DNA from: an uncultured Clostridia bacterium
GTDB lineage: Bacteria; Bacillota; Clostridia; Oscillospirales; Ruminococcaceae
Reading direction: 5' to 3'
Length of the DNA: 38,940 nucleotides
NCBI GenBank assembly: GCA_944386045.1
Contig: CALWZO010000013.1
Coordinates: forward strand, 1 to 38,940
Part shown: in pieces, positions 1-6,525 of the stretch
Layout of the letters: each line of letters starts with the position of its first letter
How positions within the stretch are numbered: position 1 is the first letter of the stretch
Notes under the pieces: generated by a model
Database searches by the model: none
Seen by the model: only the letters and a program-made list of their open reading frames with translations
What the model was told of the DNA's origin: nothing
Position numbers and translations under genes: made by a program

Positions 1-425
1 GCTGCCACATCGTCGTCAGTCAGTGTCAGCTGATGGCGGAAGCTGGCCTTTTTTGCATCGTCCTTTGGCTTTCCGGCGGTAAAGTATGGAGGGTTGCAGC
101 TGACAAGGTCAAACTGCATATCTGTCTGCCAACGGCGTATATCCGCATTTACCGCCTGCAAATTTTCAAATTTGTTCAGCCGTATGCTGTTTTCCAGCAG
201 CCGGGTGCCTTCGCCGTCTATCTCCAGTGCCACCGCCAGGCCTTTATGTCCGCGGTCTTTCCAGCGCAGCGGGATAATTCCGCAGCCGCTGCCGATGTCC
301 AGCGCATTCTGGGCATATTTCAGCTGACAAAAATCGCTGAGCAGAAAAGCATCGGTGCCAAAGCGGTGGGTGGAATTTATGCAGACTTTTGTTCCGTGGG
401 CCAGTGTTTCTATATCGTATGTCAT
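1..425 (-). CDS. tRNA1(Val) adenine-N6 methyltransferase-like protein (TrmN6/YfiC type), C-terminus beyond window
   Basis: About 141 codons are visible; the gene runs off the left edge, so only the N-terminal part is seen. It starts at the ATG at 425 behind an AAGGAAA ribosome binding site. The reading shows a Rossmann SAM-binding loop (ALDIGSGCGIIPL), an acidic residue at the end of the second strand (ALEIDGEG) and the N6-adenine methyltransferase catalytic motif NPPY followed by FTAG. This arrangement is typical of the TrmN6/YfiC family, which methylates A37 of tRNA-Val, although related N6 methyltransferases with other substrates share it. It lies 55 bases downstream of the TIM-barrel gene on the same strand and is probably the last visible gene of the rpe-rnfDEA-like operon. 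Family call is firm; exact substrate is inferred. Confidence 0.75.
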   Translation of the reverse strand, partial: MTYDIETLAHGTKVCINSTHRFGTDAFLLSDFCQLKYAQNALDIGSGCGIIPLRWKDRGHKGLAVALEIDGEGTRLLENSIRLNKFENLQAVNADIRRWQTDMQFDLVSCNPPYFTAGKPKDDAKKASFRHQLTLTDDDVA

Positions 426-480
426 TTTCCTTATAAAAGTTAAATGGCTGAGTTTTCACGCCCGGCCATTCAACATATCC

Positions 481-1581
481 TTATCTTACAAAATAACTGC
501 CTGCCGACTGTATGTTTTCCAGTGTTGTTCCGTCGGTCATCCACAGGGCAAAGTGAGTAATACCATTGTCCCGGGCGATTTTCTTCAGGCTTTCCACCGC
601 AGAAATATCGCTTACCTGCGATGCGTCGGCGGTGATTATTACATTTTCAGCTCCCAGCTGGAAGGGGTGCACAATATACTGGGCGTAATCCCCGCCGGAA
701 GCTGTGGCTGAATATTCAAACTGCCATATGGCCCTGCCGCCTTTGGCAGAAACTTTGCTTTTCAGCGTGTTCAGCAGATTTTTCATATTTGCCAGTACCT
801 GTTCGGTGCTGGCGCCGAAATCCCTTTTGTCCAGGCTGTAGCCTGTAGGTGTGGAATATCCGGCGTAAATTATCTCTTTTATTCCCTTTGACAGAATTTC
901 ATCTGTAATGTCGGTTATATACGACTGCATTATGCTGCTGGCCGGGTTGGCCCAGGATTTTCCGCCCAAAGCGGCGCTGGTGTCCAGCCACAGGCTTTCG
1001 GTGCCCTGGTATTTTACCGCCGCACCCCTTTCAACAGAGGAAATCATTCTGTCCATAAAGGTGTAGACCCTGGCAACGGGAGTGATACCGTTTTCATTCA
1101 TCTTCTTCACAACCATATCAAGGTCCGCCACTGTGTCGGCTTTCAGCTTTTGGGCGTACTGGTTTTCAGAATTGTAATGTATATATCCGCTGGCGTCCTT
1201 CAGGTCAAAAACACAGTGGTCTGCACCGGCTGTTTTGGCAGCTGCAATGACGCTGTCTATTCCGCCCTCGGTGGTCATTTGGGAAATATCGGCATAATAG
1301 TAAATGCTTGTATCGGAAACCTGTACAGGCTCTGAACCGGATTGTGACCGCTGCCCATCCGAAGAGTCCGGCTGCTGCTGTGAAGAGGTCTGCTCTGAAG
1401 GGGCAGAAAAATCCAGGTTGGCGAAAAAGTTTACCACAGGTTTGCCCAGGAAAAATCCGGCCGCAATCAGCAAAACCACACCTGCTGCCACAGTCAGAAC
1501 TTTTTTGAACACGACTGTCTTGGGCGAAGCAGAGTTTCTTTTATATCTTTTTATTTTTACCGGTTTTTGGTTTTTAGCCAT
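481..1581 (-). CDS. Membrane-anchored putative glycoside hydrolase-like TIM-barrel protein (DUF4015 type)
   Basis: 366 residues. A short basic N-terminus (KNQKPVKIKRYKR) is followed by one hydrophobic segment at about residues 27-45, then a Ser/Gln-rich linker (about 58-90) and a globular domain from about 92 to the end, so the bulk should lie outside the membrane. The domain begins with YYYADIS and carries VFDLKDASGYIHY at about 124-136, the signature-like strand of the DUF4015 putative glycoside hydrolase family; later strands (ITPVARVYTF, EIIYAGYS, GITHFALWMTDG) fit a TIM barrel. Substrate is unknown. The start has an AAGGAG site and lies 14 bases after the rnfA-like stop, so the gene is co-transcribed with the Rnf-like trio. 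In ordinary rnf operons this extracytoplasmic position would be filled by RnfG, which is absent here; any functional link is inference. Confidence 0.7.
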   Translation of the reverse strand: MAKNQKPVKIKRYKRNSASPKTVVFKKVLTVAAGVVLLIAAGFFLGKPVVNFFANLDFSAPSEQTSSQQQPDSSDGQRSQSGSEPVQVSDTSIYYYADISQMTTEGGIDSVIAAAKTAGADHCVFDLKDASGYIHYNSENQYAQKLKADTVADLDMVVKKMNENGITPVARVYTFMDRMISSVERGAAVKYQGTESLWLDTSAALGGKSWANPASSIMQSYITDITDEILSKGIKEIIYAGYSTPTGYSLDKRDFGASTEQVLANMKNLLNTLKSKVSAKGGRAIWQFEYSATASGGDYAQYIVHPFQLGAENVIITADASQVSDISAVESLKKIARDNGITHFALWMTDGTTLENIQSAGSYFVR

Positions 1582-1595
1582 ATAAAATCTCCTTT

Positions 1596-2216
1596 TTAAA
1601 GGGCTACCCTGTGTCCCGTCAGGGCGTAAACTGCCATGGCAAGAACAGAAATATATATCAGTGTTATGGGCAGGCCGCGGAAATTGGCCGGCACCAGGTC
1701 GTGGCGTATTTTTCTTTCACCTTCAATTATCAGCAGCATTGCCAGCATATAGCCCACGCTGCTGCCAAAAGCAAAGCCGATTGTTTCAGCCAGTGTAAGG
1801 CCCAGCGTAGTGGTAAAAATTATGGTTCCCACTATGGCGCTGTTTATACTGGCGCTGGTTATGGAGTAGATCATTCTTTTAAAAGTGGATTTTTGCACCG
1901 CTATGCTCAAAACAAATACCACCAAAATATAGCTTACGGTACAGCAGACAACTATCAGCACCGGTGTGACAAACCTTGTGTACCGGGCAAAAGGTGTAAA
2001 ACCTATAAGCGGCCTTAAAAAATATACCAAAAGGCTGTTTATCATCTGGAACAGTGTCAGGAAGGCGCAAAAATACATGGTGTCCTTTTTGGGGTCATTT
2101 ATCATGCGCAGACCGCCGGACAGGCCCAGGCCGCGTATAAATATAACATTCTGTGCGCCTATGGCCAGGACAGAATAGCTGAAAAACGATATAATTGCAT
2201 TAACCATTGAGCTCAT
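1596..2216 (-). CDS. RnfA/NqrE-family integral membrane protein lacking the 2Fe-2S cysteines
   Basis: 206 residues, about six membrane segments. Homology to RnfA is clear from GLGLSGGLRM near residues 29-38, from NSAIVG near 125-130, and from the C-terminal block with VPANFRG near 174-180, which matches the RnfA block VPAPFRG. In canonical RnfA the corresponding segments read GLGLCPF and NCAVLG; the two cysteines ligate an intramembrane 2Fe-2S cluster shared with RnfE. Here they are Ser33 and Ser126. The protein therefore keeps the fold but not the known redox site. The start overlaps the end of the rnfE-like gene by 17 bases and has an AAGGAGG site. It is the third gene of a D-E-A trio, downstream of rpe. 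Redox function as in Rnf is doubtful; the actual function is unknown. Confidence 0.8.
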   Translation of the reverse strand: MSSMVNAIISFFSYSVLAIGAQNVIFIRGLGLSGGLRMINDPKKDTMYFCAFLTLFQMINSLLVYFLRPLIGFTPFARYTRFVTPVLIVVCCTVSYILVVFVLSIAVQKSTFKRMIYSITSASINSAIVGTIIFTTTLGLTLAETIGFAFGSSVGYMLAMLLIIEGERKIRHDLVPANFRGLPITLIYISVLAMAVYALTGHRVAL

Positions 2217-2862
2217 AGCCGGCCGCCTCCTTCTTCAGTTTGTCGTGGTATATGTTTACATACATATTCCACAGTGCACACATGACGCCTATTATCAGAA
2301 ATCCGCCAAAGCTGTACCGCGCCATTGGCAGAAGCTTTACGGAAATAATGCTCAGACCTCCTATGCTGCCATAGGCCAGAAATTCTCTTATTGTGCCCAG
2401 CAGAATACATGCCATAACAAAACCGGCAGTGTTCCTCAGGCCGTTTATTATTGAGTAAAGAAAAGATTCTTTTCTTGTTTTTTCAAAGTTTTTTACAATC
2501 AGCGGGTCAACAACCAATATCGGCAGATAAGCGCCCATATTCAGCGGCCATGTGCCGAAGACTTTGTACATTGCATAGTATGCAAAGCCAAACACCACCG
2601 CAGATGTCAGAGGGTAAAAGAATGTTTTCAGCGGCACGCTCATCCTGCGGGTTATCAGTGATGTTATAACGCGGGTGGGTGTCAGAATAAGTATTACCGC
2701 GATACTGAGCATTAAACTGTTGCCCAGGGTTGTGGCGGCCACAGACAGAGGTGCCAGGGCCAGACCTTTTATGAAAACAGGGTTGGACAGCAGCACTTTT
2801 CTGCGTCTTACGGTATCATCCCAATTGGCCAGTTCGCGGTTTACTTTTGTCTTTCTGTCCAT
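2200..2862 (-). CDS. RnfE/NqrD-family integral membrane protein lacking the 2Fe-2S cysteines
   Basis: 220 residues with about six membrane segments after a charged N-terminus of about 25 residues. NPVFIKGLALAPLSVAAT at about 27-44 aligns with the RnfE segment reading LVQLLGLCPLLAVTST, and YLPILVVDPLIV at about 112-123 aligns with IPLIVTNCIVVG; the block LGTIREFLAYG at about 155-165 matches the RnfE LGSLREIIGNG. At the two positions where RnfE has cluster-ligating cysteines this protein has Ala37 and Pro120. Together with the RnfA-like partner this removes all four ligands of the intramembrane cluster. The gene overlaps the rnfD-like stop by one base (TAATG), indicating translational coupling. 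A paralogous membrane core with a different role is the likeliest reading. Confidence 0.8.
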   Translation of the reverse strand: MDRKTKVNRELANWDDTVRRRKVLLSNPVFIKGLALAPLSVAATTLGNSLMLSIAVILILTPTRVITSLITRRMSVPLKTFFYPLTSAVVFGFAYYAMYKVFGTWPLNMGAYLPILVVDPLIVKNFEKTRKESFLYSIINGLRNTAGFVMACILLGTIREFLAYGSIGGLSIISVKLLPMARYSFGGFLIIGVMCALWNMYVNIYHDKLKKEAAGYELNG

Positions 2863-4073
2863 TACCTGCCCTCCTTCTTCTGCTTTTCCTCAAGCTCTTT
2901 CAGAGCCTGTTTCACATCTATGGTCCTGGTGGTAAATTCCACCTGGTCTATATTATCTTCCGCCGCGCTGATTATATCCAGCAGCTGATTGCCTGTATCG
3001 GCGCTTCCGGCAGCTTTGTCAGCAGATTTGCGCGCAGCTGATTTTTTCGCTTTTTTAATTTCAACATTTCCGGCTGTCACCGGTGCAGCTTTCTTTTTGT
3101 TCAGGCCCAGCTGAGCAATCCAGGCTTTAAATGACCGGCTGTTTTCAAATATTCCGCCGGCACTGAACAGTCTGTCCCAGAAACCTTCTGTTGCGTTTAC
3201 CAGCAGCAGTGCAAAACATCCGCCTATTTCATAGCTGCCGAAATATCTGAACAGCATTGTAAGCACACCGCTTAAAACGCCGAAAACAATTTTTGCTTTC
3301 GGATTGTGCGGTGTGGTGGCAGGCTCGTTGAGCATAAACACAGCATAAAATATCAATGCGCTGGACAAAAGTTCCAGCTTGAGGCTGTCAAATCTTGATA
3401 CGCCGTATATCCTGGGGAAAACAATAGCAATAATTGCACATGTGGCCAAAAAACTTACGGGTATATGCCATGTTATTCTTTTTCCCACCAGGAGAAAAAC
3501 TGCAACCGACAGTATTACCAGTATGAAAGCGGAACCCATGGCGCCGGGGTGATATCCCAGCAGAAGGTTTATGGTGGATACATATGGCAGGCCGCCGGCC
3601 TTTATCTGGGAAGCGCCGGAAAGAGCGCTTTCGGCAGCGCCGGACCAAAAGCTGACCTTTGTCAGCGGTGTTACCGCCGCAAGGGCCTGATTTGGCCAGT
3701 TTACCGCCGCAAAACACATTGCCAATGCCGCCAGGCTGAAAGGATATACATCTTTTCCGCCGAAAGCATGCTTGCCCAGCACCACAGTCACCGCCACTGT
3801 CACAACAACTATGTACAGCGGAACAGACACCGGCAGCATCATGCAGAACACCAGCGCAGCCACCGTGCTGCTTTTGTCGGATGTATCCACTTCCTGCTTT
3901 CTGATAACCGCCATGGCCACATCAGATATTCTGGCGGTCAAAAACGCCACAACGCACACCAACAGCACCCTGGCTGAATACATTACGCAGGCGCACAGTA
4001 TTATGGGAAGCAGTGCCAGCAGCATATCATCATAATGGCTTTGCTCCCTGATTTTTACACTTGTTTTATTCAT
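2862..4073 (-). CDS. RnfD/NqrB-family integral membrane protein with altered FMN-attachment motif and long C-terminal tail
   Basis: 403 residues, longer than the usual 310-350 of RnfD. The family is recognised from HAFGGKDVYPF (about 102-112, like FGGLGxNxFNP), LLLGYHPGAMG (about 170-180), ITWHIP and the C-terminal block YFGSYEIGGCFALLLVNA. The flavin-attachment motif of RnfD/NqrB is DxxSGAT with FMN linked to the Thr; here residues 149-155 read SALSGAS, so the leading Asp is Ser and the acceptor Thr is Ser155. Flavinylation may be lost or altered. After the last membrane segment there is a tail of about 95 residues rich in Lys and Ala, ending in a Glu/Lys-rich helix. It follows rpe by 17 bases and begins the rnfD-E-A-like trio. 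RnfC, RnfG and RnfB genes are not adjacent. Confidence 0.8.
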   Translation of the reverse strand: MNKTSVKIREQSHYDDMLLALLPIILCACVMYSARVLLVCVVAFLTARISDVAMAVIRKQEVDTSDKSSTVAALVFCMMLPVSVPLYIVVVTVAVTVVLGKHAFGGKDVYPFSLAALAMCFAAVNWPNQALAAVTPLTKVSFWSGAAESALSGASQIKAGGLPYVSTINLLLGYHPGAMGSAFILVILSVAVFLLVGKRITWHIPVSFLATCAIIAIVFPRIYGVSRFDSLKLELLSSALIFYAVFMLNEPATTPHNPKAKIVFGVLSGVLTMLFRYFGSYEIGGCFALLLVNATEGFWDRLFSAGGIFENSRSFKAWIAQLGLNKKKAAPVTAGNVEIKKAKKSAARKSADKAAGSADTGNQLLDIISAAEDNIDQVEFTTRTIDVKQALKELEEKQKKEGR

Positions 4074-4090
4074 CTGTTTCCTTTTCTCTC

Positions 4091-4735
4091 TTATGCCTTT
4101 AATTTTTTTATCGCCCGTGCCGGGTCTTCACTGCCAAACACATAGCTGCCGGCCACCAGCACATTTGCACCGGCGTATTTGCACATGACGGCAGAACGGT
4201 CGTTTATGCCGCCGTCCACCTCTATCATCAGGTTGTCCAGCCCCAGCTGTCTGGCTTTGCCGCTGACCCTGGCAATCTTGTCCACAGCCACCGGCATAAA
4301 GCGCTGGCCTCCAAAGCCCGGCTCCACGCTCATGACCAAAATCAGGTCCACCTTGTCTATGTAAGGGTATATCCGTGAAGTTGGTGTCTGCGGTTTTATC
4401 ACCAGCCCGGCTTTTTTGCCGCAGGATTTGATTATATCTATTGTCCTGAGTATGTCGCAGTCGCTTTCCACATGGAAGGAAACCAGGTCGGCGCCGGCTT
4501 CACAGAACTGTTTTGCATACAGCTGTGGTTTTTGTATCATAAGATGCACATCAAAAAACGCGTCGCTGGCCTTTCTCAACGATTTTATCACCGGCAGACC
4601 CAAAGAAATGTTGGGCACAAAAACGCCGTCCATCACATCTATATGCAGCATATCCGCGCCGGCTTCGATTACCTTTTCACATTCTGCAGCCAGATTTGCA
4701 AAATCAGCCGATAAAATCGATGGAGAAACTTTCAT
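4091..4735 (-). CDS. rpe: Ribulose-phosphate 3-epimerase
   Basis: 214 residues, normal full length. It interconverts ribulose 5-phosphate and xylulose 5-phosphate in the pentose phosphate pathway, in the cytosol. The sequence carries the family hallmarks: SILSADF at the start, HIDVMDG at 31-37 with metal ligands His31 and Asp33, HLMI at 64-67 with metal ligand His64, MSVEPGFGGQ at about 135-144 for phosphate binding, and EVDGGI at about 172-177 with catalytic Asp174. The start is preceded by a GAGG site, and a good sigma-A promoter lies about 50 bases upstream. It is the first gene of the operon that continues with the Rnf-like trio; in many Firmicutes rpe sits instead beside rsgA/prkC, which is not seen here. 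Confidence 0.95.
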   Translation of the reverse strand: MKVSPSILSADFANLAAECEKVIEAGADMLHIDVMDGVFVPNISLGLPVIKSLRKASDAFFDVHLMIQKPQLYAKQFCEAGADLVSFHVESDCDILRTIDIIKSCGKKAGLVIKPQTPTSRIYPYIDKVDLILVMSVEPGFGGQRFMPVAVDKIARVSGKARQLGLDNLMIEVDGGINDRSAVMCKYAGANVLVAGSYVFGSEDPARAIKKLKA

Positions 4736-4786
4736 AATTCATACCTCGTTTGATTGTGTGTTAAAAAGCAATTCCTGTATCTATTT

Positions 4787-4815
4787 ATTATACATTTTAA
4801 AGGCAAAAAAATCAA
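4787..4815 (-). promoter_or_regulatory. Sigma-A promoter for rpe-rnfDEA-like operon
   Basis: On the minus strand TTGATT and TATAAT are separated by exactly 17 bases, giving a start near 4780 and a short leader before the rpe start at 4735. No other promoter of this quality was found before the downstream genes, so this probably drives the whole operon. Confidence 0.7.
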
Positions 4816-4936
4816 TTTTTAGCACAAAAATTCACAATATATCTAAAAAATTAACACCTTTACCGGGCTATTTTCTATTTTAATTTTTCCAAAATTGTGA
4901 TACCATTATTTAAAGAATTTAAAACCGGAGATTTTT

Positions 4937-5620
4937 ATGAAAAAATTTTTAAGCCGGACGGCGATGCTGTCCATGACATTTTTCCTGATTTTGGCATCGG
5001 TGTTCCTGGTGGTAAACACCAGATCTTTCTACACCGGCCAATATGAAAAAAACAACACCGAGCAGGCCACCGGCATGTCTCTCCGGGACCTGGACAAGGC
5101 AACCCGGCTGCTTTTAGATTATCTTAACAACAAAAGGGACGACCTGGATATGACAGCGGACAAGTTTGACGCTTCCCGGCAGATTTTTGACCGGAGAGAA
5201 AAGACACATATGGTGGATGTAAAGGCTTTGTACGCCGGCGCAGGCACAGCCATGGCATTTTTTGGTGCTTTTGCGGTGGGTATGTTTTTTGTGATGACGC
5301 GAAAAACGCCCAAAAAGGATCTGCCGGCCCTGCTTAAACACGGATATAAAACCGCGGCCGTTTTCACCCTTGTGCTGGCCTTAGTGCTGGCGGCAGTCTT
5401 TACACTGGGCTTTGACCGGTTTTGGACCGCCTTTCATCATGTGTTTTTCACAAATGACCTGTGGCTGCTGGACCCGCGCACCAGCACGATGATAAACATG
5501 TTCCCGCTGGAATTTTTCCTGGCGATGTGCACCAGGATACTTGTTGTTTTTCTGTCGCTGTTTGCGCTGGCCGGTATATTTATAAAGCTGACCGAAAAGA
5601 AAATCAGGGAAAAAAGATAG
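4937..5620 (+). CDS. DUF1461/TIGR01906 integral membrane protein, Lit-like (lipoprotein intramolecular transacylase family)
   Basis: 227 residues with membrane segments at about 8-27, 99-120, 139-160 and 190-212 and a polar extracytoplasmic loop at about 28-98. The length, topology and the two conserved His-containing blocks (EKTHMVDVK with His91; FHHVFFTNDLWLLDP with His167/168) fit the TIGR01906 family, which includes Lit. Lit moves an acyl chain within diacylglyceryl lipoproteins to make the lyso form in Enterococcus and Bacillus, and uses two essential histidines. Many family members are uncharacterised, so transacylase activity here is inferred. The start is at ATG 4937 behind GGAG. It is monocistronic, ending at a shared terminator, convergent with a lipoprotein gene. 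Confidence 0.65.
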   Translation: MKKFLSRTAMLSMTFFLILASVFLVVNTRSFYTGQYEKNNTEQATGMSLRDLDKATRLLLDYLNNKRDDLDMTADKFDASRQIFDRREKTHMVDVKALYAGAGTAMAFFGAFAVGMFFVMTRKTPKKDLPALLKHGYKTAAVFTLVLALVLAAVFTLGFDRFWTAFHHVFFTNDLWLLDPRTSTMINMFPLEFFLAMCTRILVVFLSLFALAGIFIKLTEKKIREKR

Positions 5621-5680
5621 CGTTTTTACACACAAAGGCAAATACAGCAACTTCTATATGGAAAAATATTCCAAAAAAAC

Positions 5681-5710
5681 AAAGGCGGTAAATACCGCCT
5701 TTTATTTTTT
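5681..5710. terminator. Bidirectional rho-independent terminator
   Basis: The inverted repeat GGCGGTA / TACCGCC is flanked by AAA and TTT extensions, with a T-rich run on both strands. It lies between the convergent Lit-like and lipoprotein genes; the lipoprotein stop codon is inside its right arm's T-run. Confidence 0.8.
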
Positions 5711-6365
5711 ATTTAAAACAATCCAAAATCCGGTCTGTTCCGCTTCCGTCAAAGCTGGTATATATCATACATATCATATAATCGCCATGCCTTGCATACA
5801 TCATAAGTTTTTCTACCGTTCTCCCGTACATATTAGTTATTCCTTTTAAAGCTTCATAGTTTTTGCCGGATAGTGTCAAGTTATCAATTTCTTCGTATGT
5901 ATAGTCATACTCTGATTTATCAAGCTGGGATTTGATATTTTCCATATAAAGCTCATCTGTTATGTCCGTTGCATTTTCCGCAGCAAGATTTTCGTACTGT
6001 ATTAACAGGTAGTTGTTTGTGTTTGGGTCCAGTATTATGGTATCTGGAATAACTTTTTCCCGCTTAAATTCTTCTTCGCCCCATTCAGCCAGCTCTCCGC
6101 CGGTTACAGAGGGCATCAATGCGGCCGCTACCTCGTCATCGGTGCAGGCATACCAGCCCTCCGGCAGTTCAATGCGCATACCGGTGCTGTCATTGGTATA
6201 CACAGTCCTGTCTTCGTTATAGGTACCGCGGGCAATGGTGACCTGTTCCTGCTGCGACTGCTCCTGCTGGGATTGTGACTGTTGTTCTGAAGGCTCCCGC
6301 GGGGAACATGCAGTCAATGAAAACAACAGCACAGCGCCGGCTGTCAGTGCAAATAATTTTTTCAT
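5709..6365 (-). CDS. Hypothetical lipoprotein with Gln/Ser-rich linker
   Basis: 218 residues. The N-terminus MKKLFALTAG with a hydrophobic stretch ends in the lipobox LTAC (Cys20), so it should be lipid-anchored outside the membrane. Residues 24-42 are a Gln/Ser/Glu-rich linker. The globular part starts with STGMRIELPEGW, an opening often seen in PsbP/DUF1795-like extracytoplasmic lipoproteins, but I cannot assign a family with confidence. The C-terminal block (GRTVEKLMMYARHGDYMICM) fits a small alpha/beta fold. It has its own leader with an AGGAG site and a palindrome at 6397. Convergent with the Lit-like gene. Function unknown. Confidence 0.65.
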   Translation of the reverse strand: MKKLFALTAGAVLLFSLTACSPREPSEQQSQSQQEQSQQEQVTIARGTYNEDRTVYTNDSTGMRIELPEGWYACTDDEVAAALMPSVTGGELAEWGEEEFKREKVIPDTIILDPNTNNYLLIQYENLAAENATDITDELYMENIKSQLDKSEYDYTYEEIDNLTLSGKNYEALKGITNMYGRTVEKLMMYARHGDYMICMIYTSFDGSGTDRILDCFK

Positions 6366-6396
6366 GCTTTTTTCTCCTTTAAAAATATATTCTTAA

Positions 6397-6412
6397 ATCC
6401 GGCACGCCGGAT
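6397..6412. promoter_or_regulatory. Perfect 7+2+7 inverted repeat upstream of lipoprotein gene
   Basis: ATCCGGC-AC-GCCGGAT lies about 32 bases before the lipoprotein start, within its probable leader. It has no T-run after it on the minus strand, so an operator or mRNA hairpin is more likely than a terminator. No regulator is assigned. Confidence 0.4.
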
Positions 6413-6474
6413 AAAGTTCTCAAAATTGTATCTGAAAAAGCATCGTAATATCTGTTCTGTGTGCAACAAAAGCA

Positions 6475-6518
6475 AAAAAGGTCCTGACGCGGGGAAAACC
6501 GTGTCAAAACCTTTTGTT
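6475..6518 (-). terminator. Terminator of the ispH-S1 operon
   Basis: On the minus strand an imperfect stem (AAAGGT..TGACACGG / CCGCGTCA..ACCTTT) is followed by a T-run. It begins just after the ispH-S1 stop at 6526. Confidence 0.75.
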
Positions 6519-6525
6519 TTAAAAA

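Noticed and set aside
481..1581. TIM-barrel protein as a diverged RnfG
   Set aside because: RnfG has an FMN_bind domain with a SGAT-type motif; none is present and the barrel strands fit DUF4015 instead.
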